NCBI RefSeq assembly: GCF_943181405.1
Contig: NZ_CALPBY010000004.1
Span: 124,001-188,000 of the forward strand
Direction of reading: 5' to 3'
DNA length: 64,000 nucleotides
Source of the DNA: Cellulosimicrobium sp. Marseille-Q4280
GTDB taxonomy: Bacteria > Actinomycetota > Actinomycetes > Actinomycetales > Cellulomonadaceae
Both the position numbers and the translations under genes were made by a program. The notes under the pieces were generated by a model. It was not told the origin of the DNA and searched no databases. It saw only the letters and a list, made by a program, of their open reading frames with translations. This document shows, piece after piece, positions 51,731-63,556 of this stretch. The stretch's first letter is position 1, and each line of letters opens with the position of its first letter.

Positions 51731-54538
51731 CTACAGGTCGCCCTTCTTCTGGAGGAAGCGCATCGCCGCCCAGCCGAACGGGATGCGCCCCCAGTAGGTG
51801 GCCACGCGGAACAGCACCGTGGCCGACGTCGCGAGCGCGACGGGCACCCCGGCGGCGGTGAGGCCCGCGGTGAGCGCGAGCTCGATGGTGCCGAGGCCGC
51901 CCGGGGTCGGGACGGCCGCGCCAGCCGCGTTCCCGACGAGGTAGATCACCGCGACGTCGACGAGCGAGAGCTCCTGGCCGAACGCGGCGAGCGCGGCGTC
52001 GAACGCGAGCACGTACCCGAGCGTCATGACCACGTTGCCGCCGAACCCGAGCGCGAGCCGTCCCGGCTGGCCGAGCAGCTCCGAGAGGCGCGGCCACACC
52101 TGCTGGAGCGTGGGCCGGATCTTCGCGAGCACCCAGTTCCGGACGGCCGGCACGAGCAGCGTCGCGAGGACGGCGAGGGCGACGCCGCCGATGGCGAGGA
52201 GGACGGTCGTCGACGGGAGCTGCACGAGCCCGCCGTCGCCCGTGAAGATCGACAGGACGACGAGCAGCAGGATCGTCACGACGAACTGCGACACCTGGAC
52301 CAGCCCGACGGTCGCGACGGCGACCGGTGTCGAGACGCCCCGCTTCTGCAGCATGCGGAGGTTGAGCGCCGCCGGGCCGATGCCCGCGGGTGCCGCCAGG
52401 GCGACGAACGACCCGGCGGCCTGCGTGAGCGTGGCGCGGATCATCGGCAGGTGGACGGGGGAGAAGGCGACGAACGTCAGGGCCGCACCGACCCACGTGA
52501 GGACACCGAGCGCGAACGAGACGACCGCCCACCACGGGTTGGCCTGGGAGACGGCCTCCGTGATCTCGGCGAAGTTGATGCTCGTGACGACGACGGTCAC
52601 CGCGACGACCGCGAGCGCGAGGGTGATGACCGTGCGGGCGCCGAACCGGGTGATGCGCTGCGGCTCGACGTCCGCCTCGGGCAGCCGTTCGACGAGCGCG
52701 GCGCGCAGCTCCTTGAGCAGCTCCTTGTCCTGCCGCATCTCCTCGCGCGTGCTCGGGGGCAGCGCGATCGACTGCAGGAGCGGACCGATCGCGGCGATGT
52801 CCTCGTCCGGCAGCACGCTGACCGCGGACTCGACGGCGCGGCGCGCGCCGACGCGCAGCGCGAGCAGCGCGACCATCTGCGCGAGGTCCATCCGGCGTGC
52901 GAGCTGCGACGACGCGATGTCGCCCTGGTCCCACCCCGTGAGCCAGACCTCCGGGGCGCCGGTGGCCGCCTCGCGCGAGACGAGCACGACGTCGGACGTG
53001 AGCGCCCGGTGCGCGATGCCCGCGGAGTGGGCGAGCGTGAGCTGGCGCCAGGCCTCGTTGAGCACGGAGTCGCTGACGCGGTCGGCGGGCAGGTCGCGCA
53101 GGGACACGGCGCCCCCGGCGTGCTCCTGCACGAGCACCATCGAGTCGGCCGCCTCGGCGACGCCGAGGAGGCGCGGGGTGCGGATGCCCGCCGCGCGGGC
53201 GGCGTAGGTGAGGAGCGCGGTCCGCTCGGCTGCGGCGCGCAGCGAGATCGCGGTGCGGCCCTCGAGGCCGCGCAGCCGCAGCGAGCGCCAGAACCGGGTG
53301 AGGAAGCCGACGACCTGCCGGTCGCCGTCGAGCACGACGACGTCCCGGCGGCCGCCGTCCTCGCCGAGCATCGCGTAGACGCGGTTGTCGCCCGCGCGCG
53401 TGAGCGCGATCGCCGCCGGGTCGGAGGGCGCGCCCTCTCCCGGCCGGCCCGGTGCCCCGGCGGTTACCGGGCGCTCGTCGGCGGTCTCCTCGGCGGGCGC
53501 CGTGCCGCCGAGGTGGTGCCGCGCGAGGGCGGCGTCGGCGGTGAGGACCGTCCCGGCGTCGTGCCCCGCGCCCGGTGCGCGCAGGACGCCGACGTGGACC
53601 TCGGAGGTGATGTGGCCCTCGGCGTCGACCTCCGTGATGGGGTCCTCGGCCGCCTCCGCGAGCTCGTCGTCGTCGGTGACGTCCCGGACGCGGACGAGCG
53701 CGACCGGGGCGAAGCCGGCGCGGCGCACGCCGGCGACGAGCTCCGGGCCGTAGGCGCGCTCGCTGCGCACGCCGGACACGTACCGGACCGCGAGGCCGGC
53801 GACGCGTCCGAGCAGGAGCGCGACGAGGATGCCGGGCAGCGACACCTGTCCCGTGACGAGCACGACGCCGATCGCGACGAAGATGAGGTTCCACGACCAT
53901 GCGACGGTCCGGCGCCTCGTCCGGGTCCCGGCCGCGGTGAGCAGACCACCGAGCGCGGCGACGTAGCCGGGGATCGTGAGTCGCCACTCGCCCTGCGTGA
54001 AGATGGACATCCCGCGGACGAGCTCGTCGGAGCCCCACTCCATGACGGCGAGCGTCACGAGGATGCCGAGCAGGAGCCCGAGCGCCGCGGCGACGATCGA
54101 CTCCACGACCTGCCGGCCGAGCCGGCGCACACCGAGCTCGATGAGGACGGCGGTGGGCACGAACAGCGTGACGAGGCCCTCGAGCACGGCCACGGGGACG
54201 AAGAGGACGCGGGCGAGGATGTCGGAGAAGTTCTGCACGTCCTCCGCGACGCCCTCGGTCGTGCCGTGCGCGAAGACCGACATGAGCATGACGAGCGCCA
54301 CGCCGACGGCGCACAGGACCAGGTTGACGAGGTCGCTCGGGTGGCGGACGCGCTGCTCCGCGGTGTCGACGACGCGGACCGTGCCCTCGTCGGCGGGGAC
54401 CGGGCGCGCGAGCAGGGCCTCGAACGCCCCGGTCTGCGGCCGGGGCTCGGGCCGCGGGCTCTCGACGAGGCTGCCGACCTCCACGACGGAACCTGTGGCC
54501 GGGCGGCCCTCGGGCGTCTCGTGGGGAGTCACGGGCAT
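51731..54538 (-). CDS. pseudokinase-like / LPG-synthase-TM-like membrane fusion protein
   Basis: ATG at 54538; 935 aa. Cytoplasmic tail, then six or seven helices (about 65-260). A cytosolic domain (about 265-610) resembles ABC1/RIO-type kinases: GDNRVYAMLGEDGGRRDVVVLDG, VQEHAGGAVSL, LAHSAGIAHRALTSDVVLVS. The last replaces the catalytic Asp of H-x-D by Ala (HRAL), so activity is doubtful. The C-terminal eight helices (about 635-935) match the MprF/UPF0104 flippase domain (APAGIGPAALNLRMLQKRGVSTPVAVATVGLVQ, AAVPTPGGLGTIELALTAGL). Likely a lipid-handling membrane protein; no aminoacyl-transferase domain is fused. Confidence 0.75.
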   Translation of the reverse strand: MPVTPHETPEGRPATGSVVEVGSLVESPRPEPRPQTGAFEALLARPVPADEGTVRVVDTAEQRVRHPSDLVNLVLCAVGVALVMLMSVFAHGTTEGVAEDVQNFSDILARVLFVPVAVLEGLVTLFVPTAVLIELGVRRLGRQVVESIVAAALGLLLGILVTLAVMEWGSDELVRGMSIFTQGEWRLTIPGYVAALGGLLTAAGTRTRRRTVAWSWNLIFVAIGVVLVTGQVSLPGILVALLLGRVAGLAVRYVSGVRSERAYGPELVAGVRRAGFAPVALVRVRDVTDDDELAEAAEDPITEVDAEGHITSEVHVGVLRAPGAGHDAGTVLTADAALARHHLGGTAPAEETADERPVTAGAPGRPGEGAPSDPAAIALTRAGDNRVYAMLGEDGGRRDVVVLDGDRQVVGFLTRFWRSLRLRGLEGRTAISLRAAAERTALLTYAARAAGIRTPRLLGVAEAADSMVLVQEHAGGAVSLRDLPADRVSDSVLNEAWRQLTLAHSAGIAHRALTSDVVLVSREAATGAPEVWLTGWDQGDIASSQLARRMDLAQMVALLALRVGARRAVESAVSVLPDEDIAAIGPLLQSIALPPSTREEMRQDKELLKELRAALVERLPEADVEPQRITRFGARTVITLALAVVAVTVVVTSINFAEITEAVSQANPWWAVVSFALGVLTWVGAALTFVAFSPVHLPMIRATLTQAAGSFVALAAPAGIGPAALNLRMLQKRGVSTPVAVATVGLVQVSQFVVTILLLVVLSIFTGDGGLVQLPSTTVLLAIGGVALAVLATLLVPAVRNWVLAKIRPTLQQVWPRLSELLGQPGRLALGFGGNVVMTLGYVLAFDAALAAFGQELSLVDVAVIYLVGNAAGAAVPTPGGLGTIELALTAGLTAAGVPVALATSATVLFRVATYWGRIPFGWAAMRFLQKKGDL

Positions 54539-54736
54539 GGCTGCGAGTCTAGGGCTGGCCGTCCTCGTAGGCGCGGTATTTGGCCGATTTCTCCGGGTGA
54601 TTCGACCGGTTCGTCCGGCACGTGCCGGGGTGCCCGCGCCGTGTCGCGCGCGAGTGTGAGCAAGGTCTCTCTAGCATGAGGACGACTCCGCGGCCCGATC
54701 CAGGGCGTCCGGCGGGGCTCGGACCGGGAGGTCTCC

Positions 54737-55726
54737 ATGGCAGGCGACAGGTCGGCACGCGACAGGACGACGCGTCACGGGGCAGCACCCGACGCAGCAG
54801 GACCCGGCGCGGCTCGCGACGGCGAGGTGGCCGCCGCCGAGTCGGCGGCGCAGGAGCGCAACCCGTTCCGCAAGGTGTGGTGGCTGCCCGTGGTGCGGGG
54901 GATCCTGCTCGTGGTGCTGGGGCTGCTCCTCATGATCGAGCCGCTCGAGCAGCTCGAGACGCTCCGGCTCGTCCTCGGTGCGTTCCTCGTGGCCGACGGC
55001 GTGCTGGTCGCCGTGCAGGGCTTCGTCCACCGGCAGCAGGTCGGGTCCGCGTGGTGGCTCGCGCAGGCGGGCGTGAACGTCGTGTTCGGCGTGGTCGTGG
55101 CGTTCTGGCCGGACCTCTCGCCGACCGCCCTCTACTACGTGCTCGCCGTGTGGGTGCTCGTGCTCGGCATCACGACGATCGCCGGTGCCGCGGCGCTGGC
55201 CCGCAACCGCGACCTCGGGTGGGCGTGGATGCTCGCGTTCGGGATCGTGTCGGTGCTGTTCGGGATCCTGCTCGTCACGCGACCGCTGGACGCGTTCGAC
55301 GTGCTGCGCCTCGTGACGGTCGTCTTCGCGCTCTACGCGTTCGTCGCCGGGTCGATCCACGTGGTGTCCGGGTTCGCGGTGCGCGCCGTGGCGCGCGAGA
55401 TCGCCGACCTGCGCGGTCAGGCGGTGGCCGCGGGCGTCGTCGTGACAGGTGGGTCCGTGCTGGGTGCCGCCGCCGAGCGCCCCGACGTCGCACCGCCCAC
55501 CGCGAGCGCCGCGCCCCAGGCCGCGCCGGAGCCGGGCAGCGGCGCCGCGCACCAGGCCGCGCTGGAGCCGGGCAGTGGCGCCGCGCCCGCCGGCGGTGCC
55601 GCTCCGACCGCGCCGGAGCCGACCGCGCCGGAGCCGGGCGCGCACGAGCCGGGCGCGCACGAGCGGACGCCCGGGACCGACAGCCCCTCCGCCGAGCCTC
55701 CCGAGCCGCCTCGCGCGCGCGGGTGA
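54737..55726 (+). CDS. DUF308 (HdeD-family) membrane protein
   Basis: ATG at 54737 after CGGGAGG; 329 aa. Residues about 47-220 contain six helices in HdeD order (RGILLVVLGLLLMIEPLEQLETLRLVLGAFLVADGV, GIVSVLFGILLVTRPLDAFDVLRLV). HdeD is linked to acid resistance in E. coli; the actinobacterial role is unknown. The C-terminal 100 residues are a low-complexity Pro/Ala/Glu tail with short repeats (EPGSGAA twice, EPGAH twice). Transcribed alone. Confidence 0.85.
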   Translation: MAGDRSARDRTTRHGAAPDAAGPGAARDGEVAAAESAAQERNPFRKVWWLPVVRGILLVVLGLLLMIEPLEQLETLRLVLGAFLVADGVLVAVQGFVHRQQVGSAWWLAQAGVNVVFGVVVAFWPDLSPTALYYVLAVWVLVLGITTIAGAAALARNRDLGWAWMLAFGIVSVLFGILLVTRPLDAFDVLRLVTVVFALYAFVAGSIHVVSGFAVRAVAREIADLRGQAVAAGVVVTGGSVLGAAAERPDVAPPTASAAPQAAPEPGSGAAHQAALEPGSGAAPAGGAAPTAPEPTAPEPGAHEPGAHERTPGTDSPSAEPPEPPRARG

Positions 55727-56024
55727 CGAGCCCGCTGCCACGCCACGCTCCCCGCCGCCAGACCTCTCGGCGGGGGCGGAACAGTACACCGCGCCGAGGC
55801 CGCCCAGGGATGTGTCTCACGTCACGTCGGTTGCCTCGGGCTCAGGGTTACGACCCGGTAACAACGTCGGCAGGATGTCCTGCTTTCTCCTGCTTCTGAC
55901 ACATGCTCGACACGGCGCTGTGCTAGAAATCACGGCACTCCGCCACCAGGCCGGGGTCCTGGTGCGTGCGACGTCGCACCACCTGTGTCTCGTACCCCGA
56001 GATCTCCGAGAAAGAGGTAGACAC
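55727..56024 (+). promoter_or_regulatory. 298-bp leader region of the peptide ABC operon
   Basis: No gene. The stretch around 55850-55930 is unusually AT-containing for this genome (GGTTACGACCCGGTAACAACG, TTTCTCCTGCTTCTGACACATG, TGTGCTAGAAATC). TAGAAA near 55925 could be a -10. The ribosome site GAAAGAGG precedes the ATG at 56025. No riboswitch was recognised. Confidence 0.35.
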
Positions 56025-57668
56025 ATGACAGCGGTGTCCAAGAAGCGGCTCCTCGCCGCGGCCGCCGGCATCACGGCGGTGACGCTCACCCTCACGGCGT
56101 GCGGCGGCGACAGCTCCGGCGACGACGGCGACGGCGCCAGCTCGGCCGGGGGCGGCTCGCTGATCATCGGCACGACCGACAAGGTCACGACGCTCGACCC
56201 CGCGGGCTCGTACGACAACGGCTCGTTCGCGGTGATGAACCAGGTCTTCCCGTTCCTCATGAACACGCCGTACGGCAGCCCCGACGTCGAGCCGGACATC
56301 GCCGAGTCGGCGGAGTTCACGGCCCCGACCGAGTACACGGTCACGCTCAAGGCGGGCCTGAAGTGGGCCAACGGCAACGACCTCACGTCCTCGGACGTGA
56401 AGTTCACGTTCGACCGCCAGCTGGCGATCGCCGACCCCAACGGCCCGTCGTCGCTGCTGTACAACCTCGAGAGCGTCGAGGCGCCGGACGACACGACCGT
56501 CGTCTTCCACCTCAAGAGCGAGAACGACCAGGTCTTCCCGCAGATCCTCTCGAGCCCGGCGGGCCCGATCGTCGACGAGGACGTGTTCTCGGCAGACGCG
56601 CTGACGCCCGACCAGGAGATCGTGGACGGCGACGCGTTCGCGGGCCAGTACACGATCACGAGCTACGACTTCAACAACCTCGTCTCCTACGAGGCCTACG
56701 AGGGCTACGAGGGTCTGCTCGGGGCCGCGAAGAACGAGAAGGTCGCGGTGAAGTACTTCGCCGAGGCCTCGAACCTCAAGCTCGAGATCCAGCAGGGCGA
56801 GATCGACGTCGCGTGGCGCAGCCTCTCCGCCACGGACATCGAGGACCTGCGCGGCAACGACGACGTCAAGGTCGTCGACGGCCCCGGCGGCGAGATCCGG
56901 TACATCACGTTCAACTTCGACACCCAGCCGTTCGGTGCCGCGACGCCCGAGGCCGACCCGGACAAGGCGCTCGCCGTGCGCCAGGCCGCGGCGTCGCTCA
57001 TCGACCGCGACGAGCTCTCCGAGCAGGTCTACAAGGGCACGTACACGCCGCTCTACTCCTACGTCCCGGCGGGACTGACCGGTGCGATCGAGCCGCTCAA
57101 GGAGATGTACGGCGACGGCGCCGGTGCGCCCGACGCGGCCGCGGCCGAGGCGCTGCTCGCGGACGCGGGCGTCGAGACGCCCGTCACGCTCAACCTGCAG
57201 TACTCGAACGACCACTACGGCCCGTCGTCGGCGGACGAGTACGCGCTCATCAAGGACCAGCTCGAGAAGGACGGCCTGTTCACGGTCAACCTGCAGACGA
57301 CCGAGTGGGTCACGTACGCCGAGGAGCGCACCGCCGACGTCTACCCGGCCTACCAGCTCGGCTGGTTCCCGGACTACTCCGACGCGGACAACTACCTCAC
57401 GCCGTTCTTCCTCACGGAGAACTTCCTCGTGAACCACTACGAGAACACGGAGGTGAACGACCTGATCCTCGAGCAGGCCGTCACCGCCGACGCGGACGAG
57501 CGCACCGCGCTCATCGAGGAGATCCAGACGGCCGTGGCCGGGGACCTGTCGACGCTGCCGTACCTCCAGGGTGCGCAGGTCGCGGTCGTCGGAGCCGACG
57601 TCGAGGGCACGGAGGACACGCTCGACCCGTCCTTCAAGTTCCGCTACGCGGCTCTGTCCAAGGGCTGA
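56025..57668 (+). CDS. dppA: peptide ABC transporter substrate-binding lipoprotein
   Basis: ATG at 56025 after GAAAGAGG; 547 aa. Lipobox LTLTAC. SBP_bac_5 (DppA/OppA) family, with DPAGSYDNGSFAVMNQVFPFLM, LKAGLKWANGNDLTSSDVKFTFDR and YQLGWFPDYSDADNYLTPFF typical of it. It binds oligopeptides or related solutes outside the cell and feeds the DppBC permease. Composition is more Asn/Tyr/Lys-rich than neighbouring genes, as expected for a highly expressed exported protein. Followed by a strong hairpin. Confidence 0.92.
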   Translation: MTAVSKKRLLAAAAGITAVTLTLTACGGDSSGDDGDGASSAGGGSLIIGTTDKVTTLDPAGSYDNGSFAVMNQVFPFLMNTPYGSPDVEPDIAESAEFTAPTEYTVTLKAGLKWANGNDLTSSDVKFTFDRQLAIADPNGPSSLLYNLESVEAPDDTTVVFHLKSENDQVFPQILSSPAGPIVDEDVFSADALTPDQEIVDGDAFAGQYTITSYDFNNLVSYEAYEGYEGLLGAAKNEKVAVKYFAEASNLKLEIQQGEIDVAWRSLSATDIEDLRGNDDVKVVDGPGGEIRYITFNFDTQPFGAATPEADPDKALAVRQAAASLIDRDELSEQVYKGTYTPLYSYVPAGLTGAIEPLKEMYGDGAGAPDAAAAEALLADAGVETPVTLNLQYSNDHYGPSSADEYALIKDQLEKDGLFTVNLQTTEWVTYAEERTADVYPAYQLGWFPDYSDADNYLTPFFLTENFLVNHYENTEVNDLILEQAVTADADERTALIEEIQTAVAGDLSTLPYLQGAQVAVVGADVEGTEDTLDPSFKFRYAALSKG

Positions 57669-57682
57669 CCCGCCCGACGTGC

Positions 57683-57716
57683 GACCGGCCCTCCGCCACA
57701 CCGCGGAGGGCCGGTC
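57683..57716 (+). terminator. 14-bp hairpin between dppA and dppB
   Basis: Perfect arms GACCGGCCCTCCGC and complement, loop CACACC. It is probably a partial terminator or 3' stabiliser that raises binding-protein mRNA over the permease genes. Confidence 0.7.
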
Positions 57717-57752
57717 GCCCGGTCGCCCCCTGCACCCCGACGAAGAGACGAC

Positions 57753-58856
57753 ATGACGACCACCACCTCGGACCAGCAGGTCGGCGAGGGCCGGACGGCG
57801 GCACCCCGCGCCCTCGGCCGCCGACGCGGCAGCGGCGGCGGGCTCGGGACCTACCTCCTCGTGCGCGCCCTCCTCATCATCCCGACCGTCTTCATCCTCG
57901 TGACCACGGTCTTCGTGGTCATGCGCGCCACGGGTGACCCGATCACCGCCGCGCTGGGCGGGCGGCTCACCCCCGACCAGCTCGCCGAGCGCATCGAGGC
58001 GGCCGGGTACGACCGGCCGATCGTGGTGCAGTACCTCGAGTACCTCGGCGGCATCCTGCGCGGCGACTTCGGCACGACCATCAGCGACAACCGGCCCGTG
58101 ACCGAGGTCCTCGCGACCTACGGCAGCGCGACGCTCGAGCTCGCGCTCTACGCGCTCCTCGTCGCGTTCGTCGTCGGCATCCCGCTCGGCATGGCCGCGG
58201 GCTACTTCCGCGACCGCGCGTCCGACGCCGCGCTGCGCATCGGCGCGATCCTCGCCTACGCGACCCCCGTCTTCTTCGCGGGACTCCTGCTCAAGCTCGT
58301 CTTCTCCGTCTGGCTCGGCTGGCTGCCCGTCTCCGGCCGCGCCTCGACGAGCGCGGAGATCGAGATGCAGATGCTCGACGACCCGAGCGGCTTCTACCTC
58401 GTCGACGCGCTCCGCACGGGCGACCCCGAGGTGGTCGGCGACGTCCTCGCCCACGCGGTGCTGCCCGCGATCGCCCTGGGTCTGCTCACCGCAGGCGTGT
58501 TCCTGCGGCTCGTGCGGACCAACGTCATCGGCACGCTGTCCACCGACTACGTCGTCGCGGCCCGCTCGCGCGGCGTGCGCGAGTCGCGCCTCGTGCGCAC
58601 GCACGCGTGGCGGCCCGCGCTCATCCCGATCATCACGGTCATCGGCCTCCAGGTCGCCATGCTCCTCGCGGGCGCCGTCCTCACCGAGACGACGTTCGAG
58701 TGGAAGGGCCTCGGCTTCCAGCTCGCCGAGTACCTGCAGGCGCGCGACTTCGTCGCCGTGCAGGGCATCGTCGTGCTCATGGCCGTCATCGTGGCGGTGA
58801 CGAACTTCGTCGTGGACGTCGTCGCCGCGCTCATCGACCCGAGGGTGAGGTACTGA
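57753..58856 (+). CDS. dppB: peptide ABC transporter permease DppB
   Basis: ATG at 57753; 367 aa, six helices. Typical DppB markers: FVVMRATGDPITAALGGRLTPDQLAERIEAAGYDRP near the N-terminus and the EAA loop VAARSRGVRESRLVRTHAWRPALIPIITVIG. The stop is one base from dppC. Confidence 0.93.
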   Translation: MTTTTSDQQVGEGRTAAPRALGRRRGSGGGLGTYLLVRALLIIPTVFILVTTVFVVMRATGDPITAALGGRLTPDQLAERIEAAGYDRPIVVQYLEYLGGILRGDFGTTISDNRPVTEVLATYGSATLELALYALLVAFVVGIPLGMAAGYFRDRASDAALRIGAILAYATPVFFAGLLLKLVFSVWLGWLPVSGRASTSAEIEMQMLDDPSGFYLVDALRTGDPEVVGDVLAHAVLPAIALGLLTAGVFLRLVRTNVIGTLSTDYVVAARSRGVRESRLVRTHAWRPALIPIITVIGLQVAMLLAGAVLTETTFEWKGLGFQLAEYLQARDFVAVQGIVVLMAVIVAVTNFVVDVVAALIDPRVRY

Positions 58857-58857
58857 C

Positions 58858-60044
58858 ATGGTCGCCGAGACCGGACTCACCACCGGCGCCGCCGCACCGG
58901 GCGCGACGCCCGGGCCGCCGCCCGTGGCCGTCCCCGAGCGCGGGCGGGCCCCGTGGTGGAAGCGGCTCCCCGTCGTGCACCAGCTGCGCCAGAGCGTCGG
59001 CCTGCAGCGCGGCATGCTCGTCGCGGGGCTCGTCGTCACCGCGCTGTTCGCGCTCACCGCGGCGCTCGCGCCGTGGCTCGCCCCGTACGGCTACAGCCAG
59101 CTCCGCACGGAGGACGGCGCGTTCGGCGCACAGCAGCCGCCGTCCGCCGAGCACCTGCTCGGCACGACGGTCGGCGGGTACGACGTCCTCTCGCGGGTGA
59201 TCTGGGGCGCCCAGACCGCGATCCTCGTGATCGTCGTGGCGATCCTCGCGTCGATCGTCGTCGGGGTGCTGCTCGGGCTCGTGTCCGGGTACTTCGGCGG
59301 CTGGGCCGACCGCCTGCTCGTCGTGGTCGCCGACGCGGTCTACGCGTTCCCCTCGCTGCTGCTTGCGATCCTCATGGCCATCGTCATCTCGGGCGGCCAG
59401 TCGAGCATGTGGGGCGGCATCCTCGCCGCGGCGCTGTCCATCACAGTCGTGTTCATCCCGCAGTACTTCCGGGTGACGAGGGCCGAGGTGGTGCGCATCA
59501 AGGGCGAGGCGTTCGTCGACTCGGCGCGCGTGCTCGGCACGCCGCACCACCGGATCATGCTGCGGCACGTGCTGCGCAACGCGACGCGCACGCTGCCGCT
59601 CATCGTCACGCTCAACGCGTCCGAGGCCATCCTCACGCTCGCGGGCCTCGGCTTCCTCGGCTTCGGCATCGAGCCGACGGCGGCCGCGGAGTGGGGCTAC
59701 GACCTCAACAAGGCCGTGTCCGACGTGACGAGCGGCATCTGGTGGACCGCGCTCTTCCCCGGGCTCGCGATCGTCCTCGCGGTGCTCGGCATCACGCTCG
59801 TCGGGGAGAGCCTGAACGACCTCGCCGACCCGCGCCTGCGCTCGCGCCGAGCCGCCGCCGAGGTGTCCGGGGAGGTCGCCGAGACCTCCGTCGTCCCGGG
59901 CGGGACGCTGTCCGCCGGGCCCGGGGGGCTCGACGGGCTGGAGGGCCGGGGAGCGCGCTCCGACGGCGGACCGGCCGAGGACGACCTCGACCCGCTCGAG
60001 CGGCCGCTCGTGGACGGCACCGACGACGACAGGGAGGGCGGGCG

Positions 60045-60048
<4 letters not shown>
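58858..60048 (+). CDS. dppC: peptide ABC transporter permease DppC
   Basis: ATG at 58858; 396 aa. N-terminal helix, periplasmic loop with HLLGTTVGGYDVLSRVIWGAQT, five further helices, EAA loop DSARVLGTPHHRIMLRHVLRNATRTL. The hydrophilic C-terminal 80 residues (about 318-396) are an Asp/Glu/Gly-rich extension not needed for the permease fold. Stop overlaps the ATPase gene by ATGA. Confidence 0.92.
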
Positions 60049-61771
<1,723 letters not shown>

Positions 61772-61775
<4 letters not shown>

Positions 61776-62752
61776 CCGCCGGGCGGCGACGGTGGGCCGG
61801 CGCCCTCTTCGCGGCGGCGGGGGTGCTGCTCCTGCCCGCGTGCGGACCCGGCCCCGCCGCCCCGGACGGCGAGCCGTCGACGACCGCGCCGAGCGGCACG
61901 CCCTCGGTACCGGCCCCCCCTGCCCCGGACCCGGCCCCCACGGACCTCACCGCGGTGGTCGCGGCCGACCTGGCGGAGCTCGAGACCGCCTACGACGCGC
62001 GGGTCGGCGTCTACGCGGTCGACACCGCGACGGGCGACCTGGTCGAGCACCGGGCCGACGAGCGCTTCGCGTACGCGTCCACGATCAAGGCCCTCGCCGC
62101 AGGGTTCGTCCTGCGGGGCCGGTCGGTCGAGGTGCTCGACGAGCCCGTGCCGGTGACCACCGACGACGTGTCCGGCGCGGGATGGTCACCCGCCACCGAG
62201 TCGCGCGTGGGCACGGACGCGACCGTGCGCGAGCTGGGCGCGGCGGCGGTCTCCGAGAGCGACAACGGCGCGTTCAACGCGCTGCTGCGCCGGCTCGGCG
62301 GACCGGAGGCGCTCCAGGCCGCGCTCGTCGACCTCGGGGACACGACGACCCTCGTCGACGCCTGGGAACCCGAGCTCAACCGCTTCACGCCGGGCGAGCC
62401 CGCGCGGACCAGCACGCCGCGCGCGCTCGCGGACGGGCTCGCCGCGTTCGCGCTGGGCGACGAGCTCGAGCCGGGCGTCCGGGAGGAGTACGTCGGCTGG
62501 CTCACGGGCAGCACGACGGGGGACGGCACGGTCCGGGCCGGCGCGCCGGACGGCTGGGTGGTCGGCAGCAAGACCGGCACCGCAGGTCGCCACGGGTCGC
62601 GCAACGACGTCGCGGTGGTGTGGCCGCCCGACGGGGCTCCGATCGTGCTCGCCGTCCTCACGGACCGCGTCGCGCCGGACGCGGAGCCCGACGACGCGCT
62701 GCTCGCCGACGTCGCACGGACCGTGCTGGGGGCGTACGCCGACCAGGGCTGA
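61772..62752 (+). CDS. class A beta-lactamase-family lipoprotein
   Basis: GTG overlapping dppDF; 326 aa. Lipobox LLLPAC (Cys24), Pro/Ala/Thr linker (about 28-58), then the serine beta-lactamase fold. All class A motifs are visible: S103-T-I-K106, S163-D-N165, E199-P-E-L202-N203 (deacylating Glu) and K267-T-G269. So it should be able to hydrolyse beta-lactams, though the spectrum cannot be predicted and a cell-wall peptide role is possible. Coupled to a peptide importer, which is unusual for a resistance gene. Confidence 0.88.
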
Positions 62753-62898
62753 CGGGTCCCGGGTGCGGCCGGTCCGCAGGACGCCCGGGTCACGGCCGTC
62801 GTCGCTCGCGACGGGCCTGCGTCGGCGCCGTGTGGAGATCTCGGTGAGGTCCTGCGACGTGGCGCGCGGTCCGGGCCGGCGCGCGCGAGACTCGCCGC

Positions 62899-63480
62899 GT
62901 GACGACACCTCAGGACGGCGGGCCCGACCGCTCCGAGCGGGTCGTGCGTGCCGTCACGGGGGTGGTCGTGGGCGTCGTGGGGCTCGGGCTCGTGGTCCTC
63001 GTCGTGGCGGTCCTGGGATACCAGATGCTCGTCAGCGGCTGGGCCGAGCAGTACGACACCTCGACGCGGGCCGACACGCCCGCCCCGGCGTCGACGCCGT
63101 CCGCGTCGGCTGATCGGACGGGCTTCTCCGAGGAAGGGCTCGACCTCTCGAACGAGGCGTACCGCCAGCACGTCGGGTCGCCCGAGAGCCACGCGCAGGC
63201 GGCGCTCTCGGTGCCGGACGTGCAGGCGGCGCTCGAACCGCTCGCCTCCGGTGAGCCGGTCGACCAGGACGACGTGGTGTCGGCGCTCGTCGCAGCGGGG
63301 TTCGAGGACGTCCAGGTGCACGGCGGCTCGGTGCTCACCTCCGACACCTCGACGCACGTCGGGGTCGGGGTCGGCGTGCCGGGCGGCTGCGTCTACGGCG
63401 CGGTCGGGCCGGACGGCGTCACGCTCGAGGCGGGTGGCCCGATCGCGGACGGCGGCTGCCTGGAGATGCCGACGCACTGA
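62899..63480 (+). CDS. single-pass membrane protein, possibly DUF6993-like
   Basis: GTG at 62899; 193 aa. One N-terminal helix (about 18-45) after a short cytoplasmic tail, then a Ser/Thr/Pro linker and a small extracytoplasmic domain (about 85-193). This has VVSALVAAGFEDVQVHGGSVLTSDT and two cysteines (GGCVYGAVG, GGCLEMP) that could pair. The C-terminal pattern resembles the actinobacterial DUF6993 family; I am not certain. No functional clue from neighbours. Confidence 0.6.
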   Translation: MTTPQDGGPDRSERVVRAVTGVVVGVVGLGLVVLVVAVLGYQMLVSGWAEQYDTSTRADTPAPASTPSASADRTGFSEEGLDLSNEAYRQHVGSPESHAQAALSVPDVQAALEPLASGEPVDQDDVVSALVAAGFEDVQVHGGSVLTSDTSTHVGVGVGVPGGCVYGAVGPDGVTLEAGGPIADGGCLEMPTH

Positions 63481-63556
63481 GCGGACGTCGCGGCGCGTCC
63501 GGCCCGCAGGCCACGCCTGAGCGCGTGTCTCGCCCGCCCGCGTGCCCGCCCGCGTG

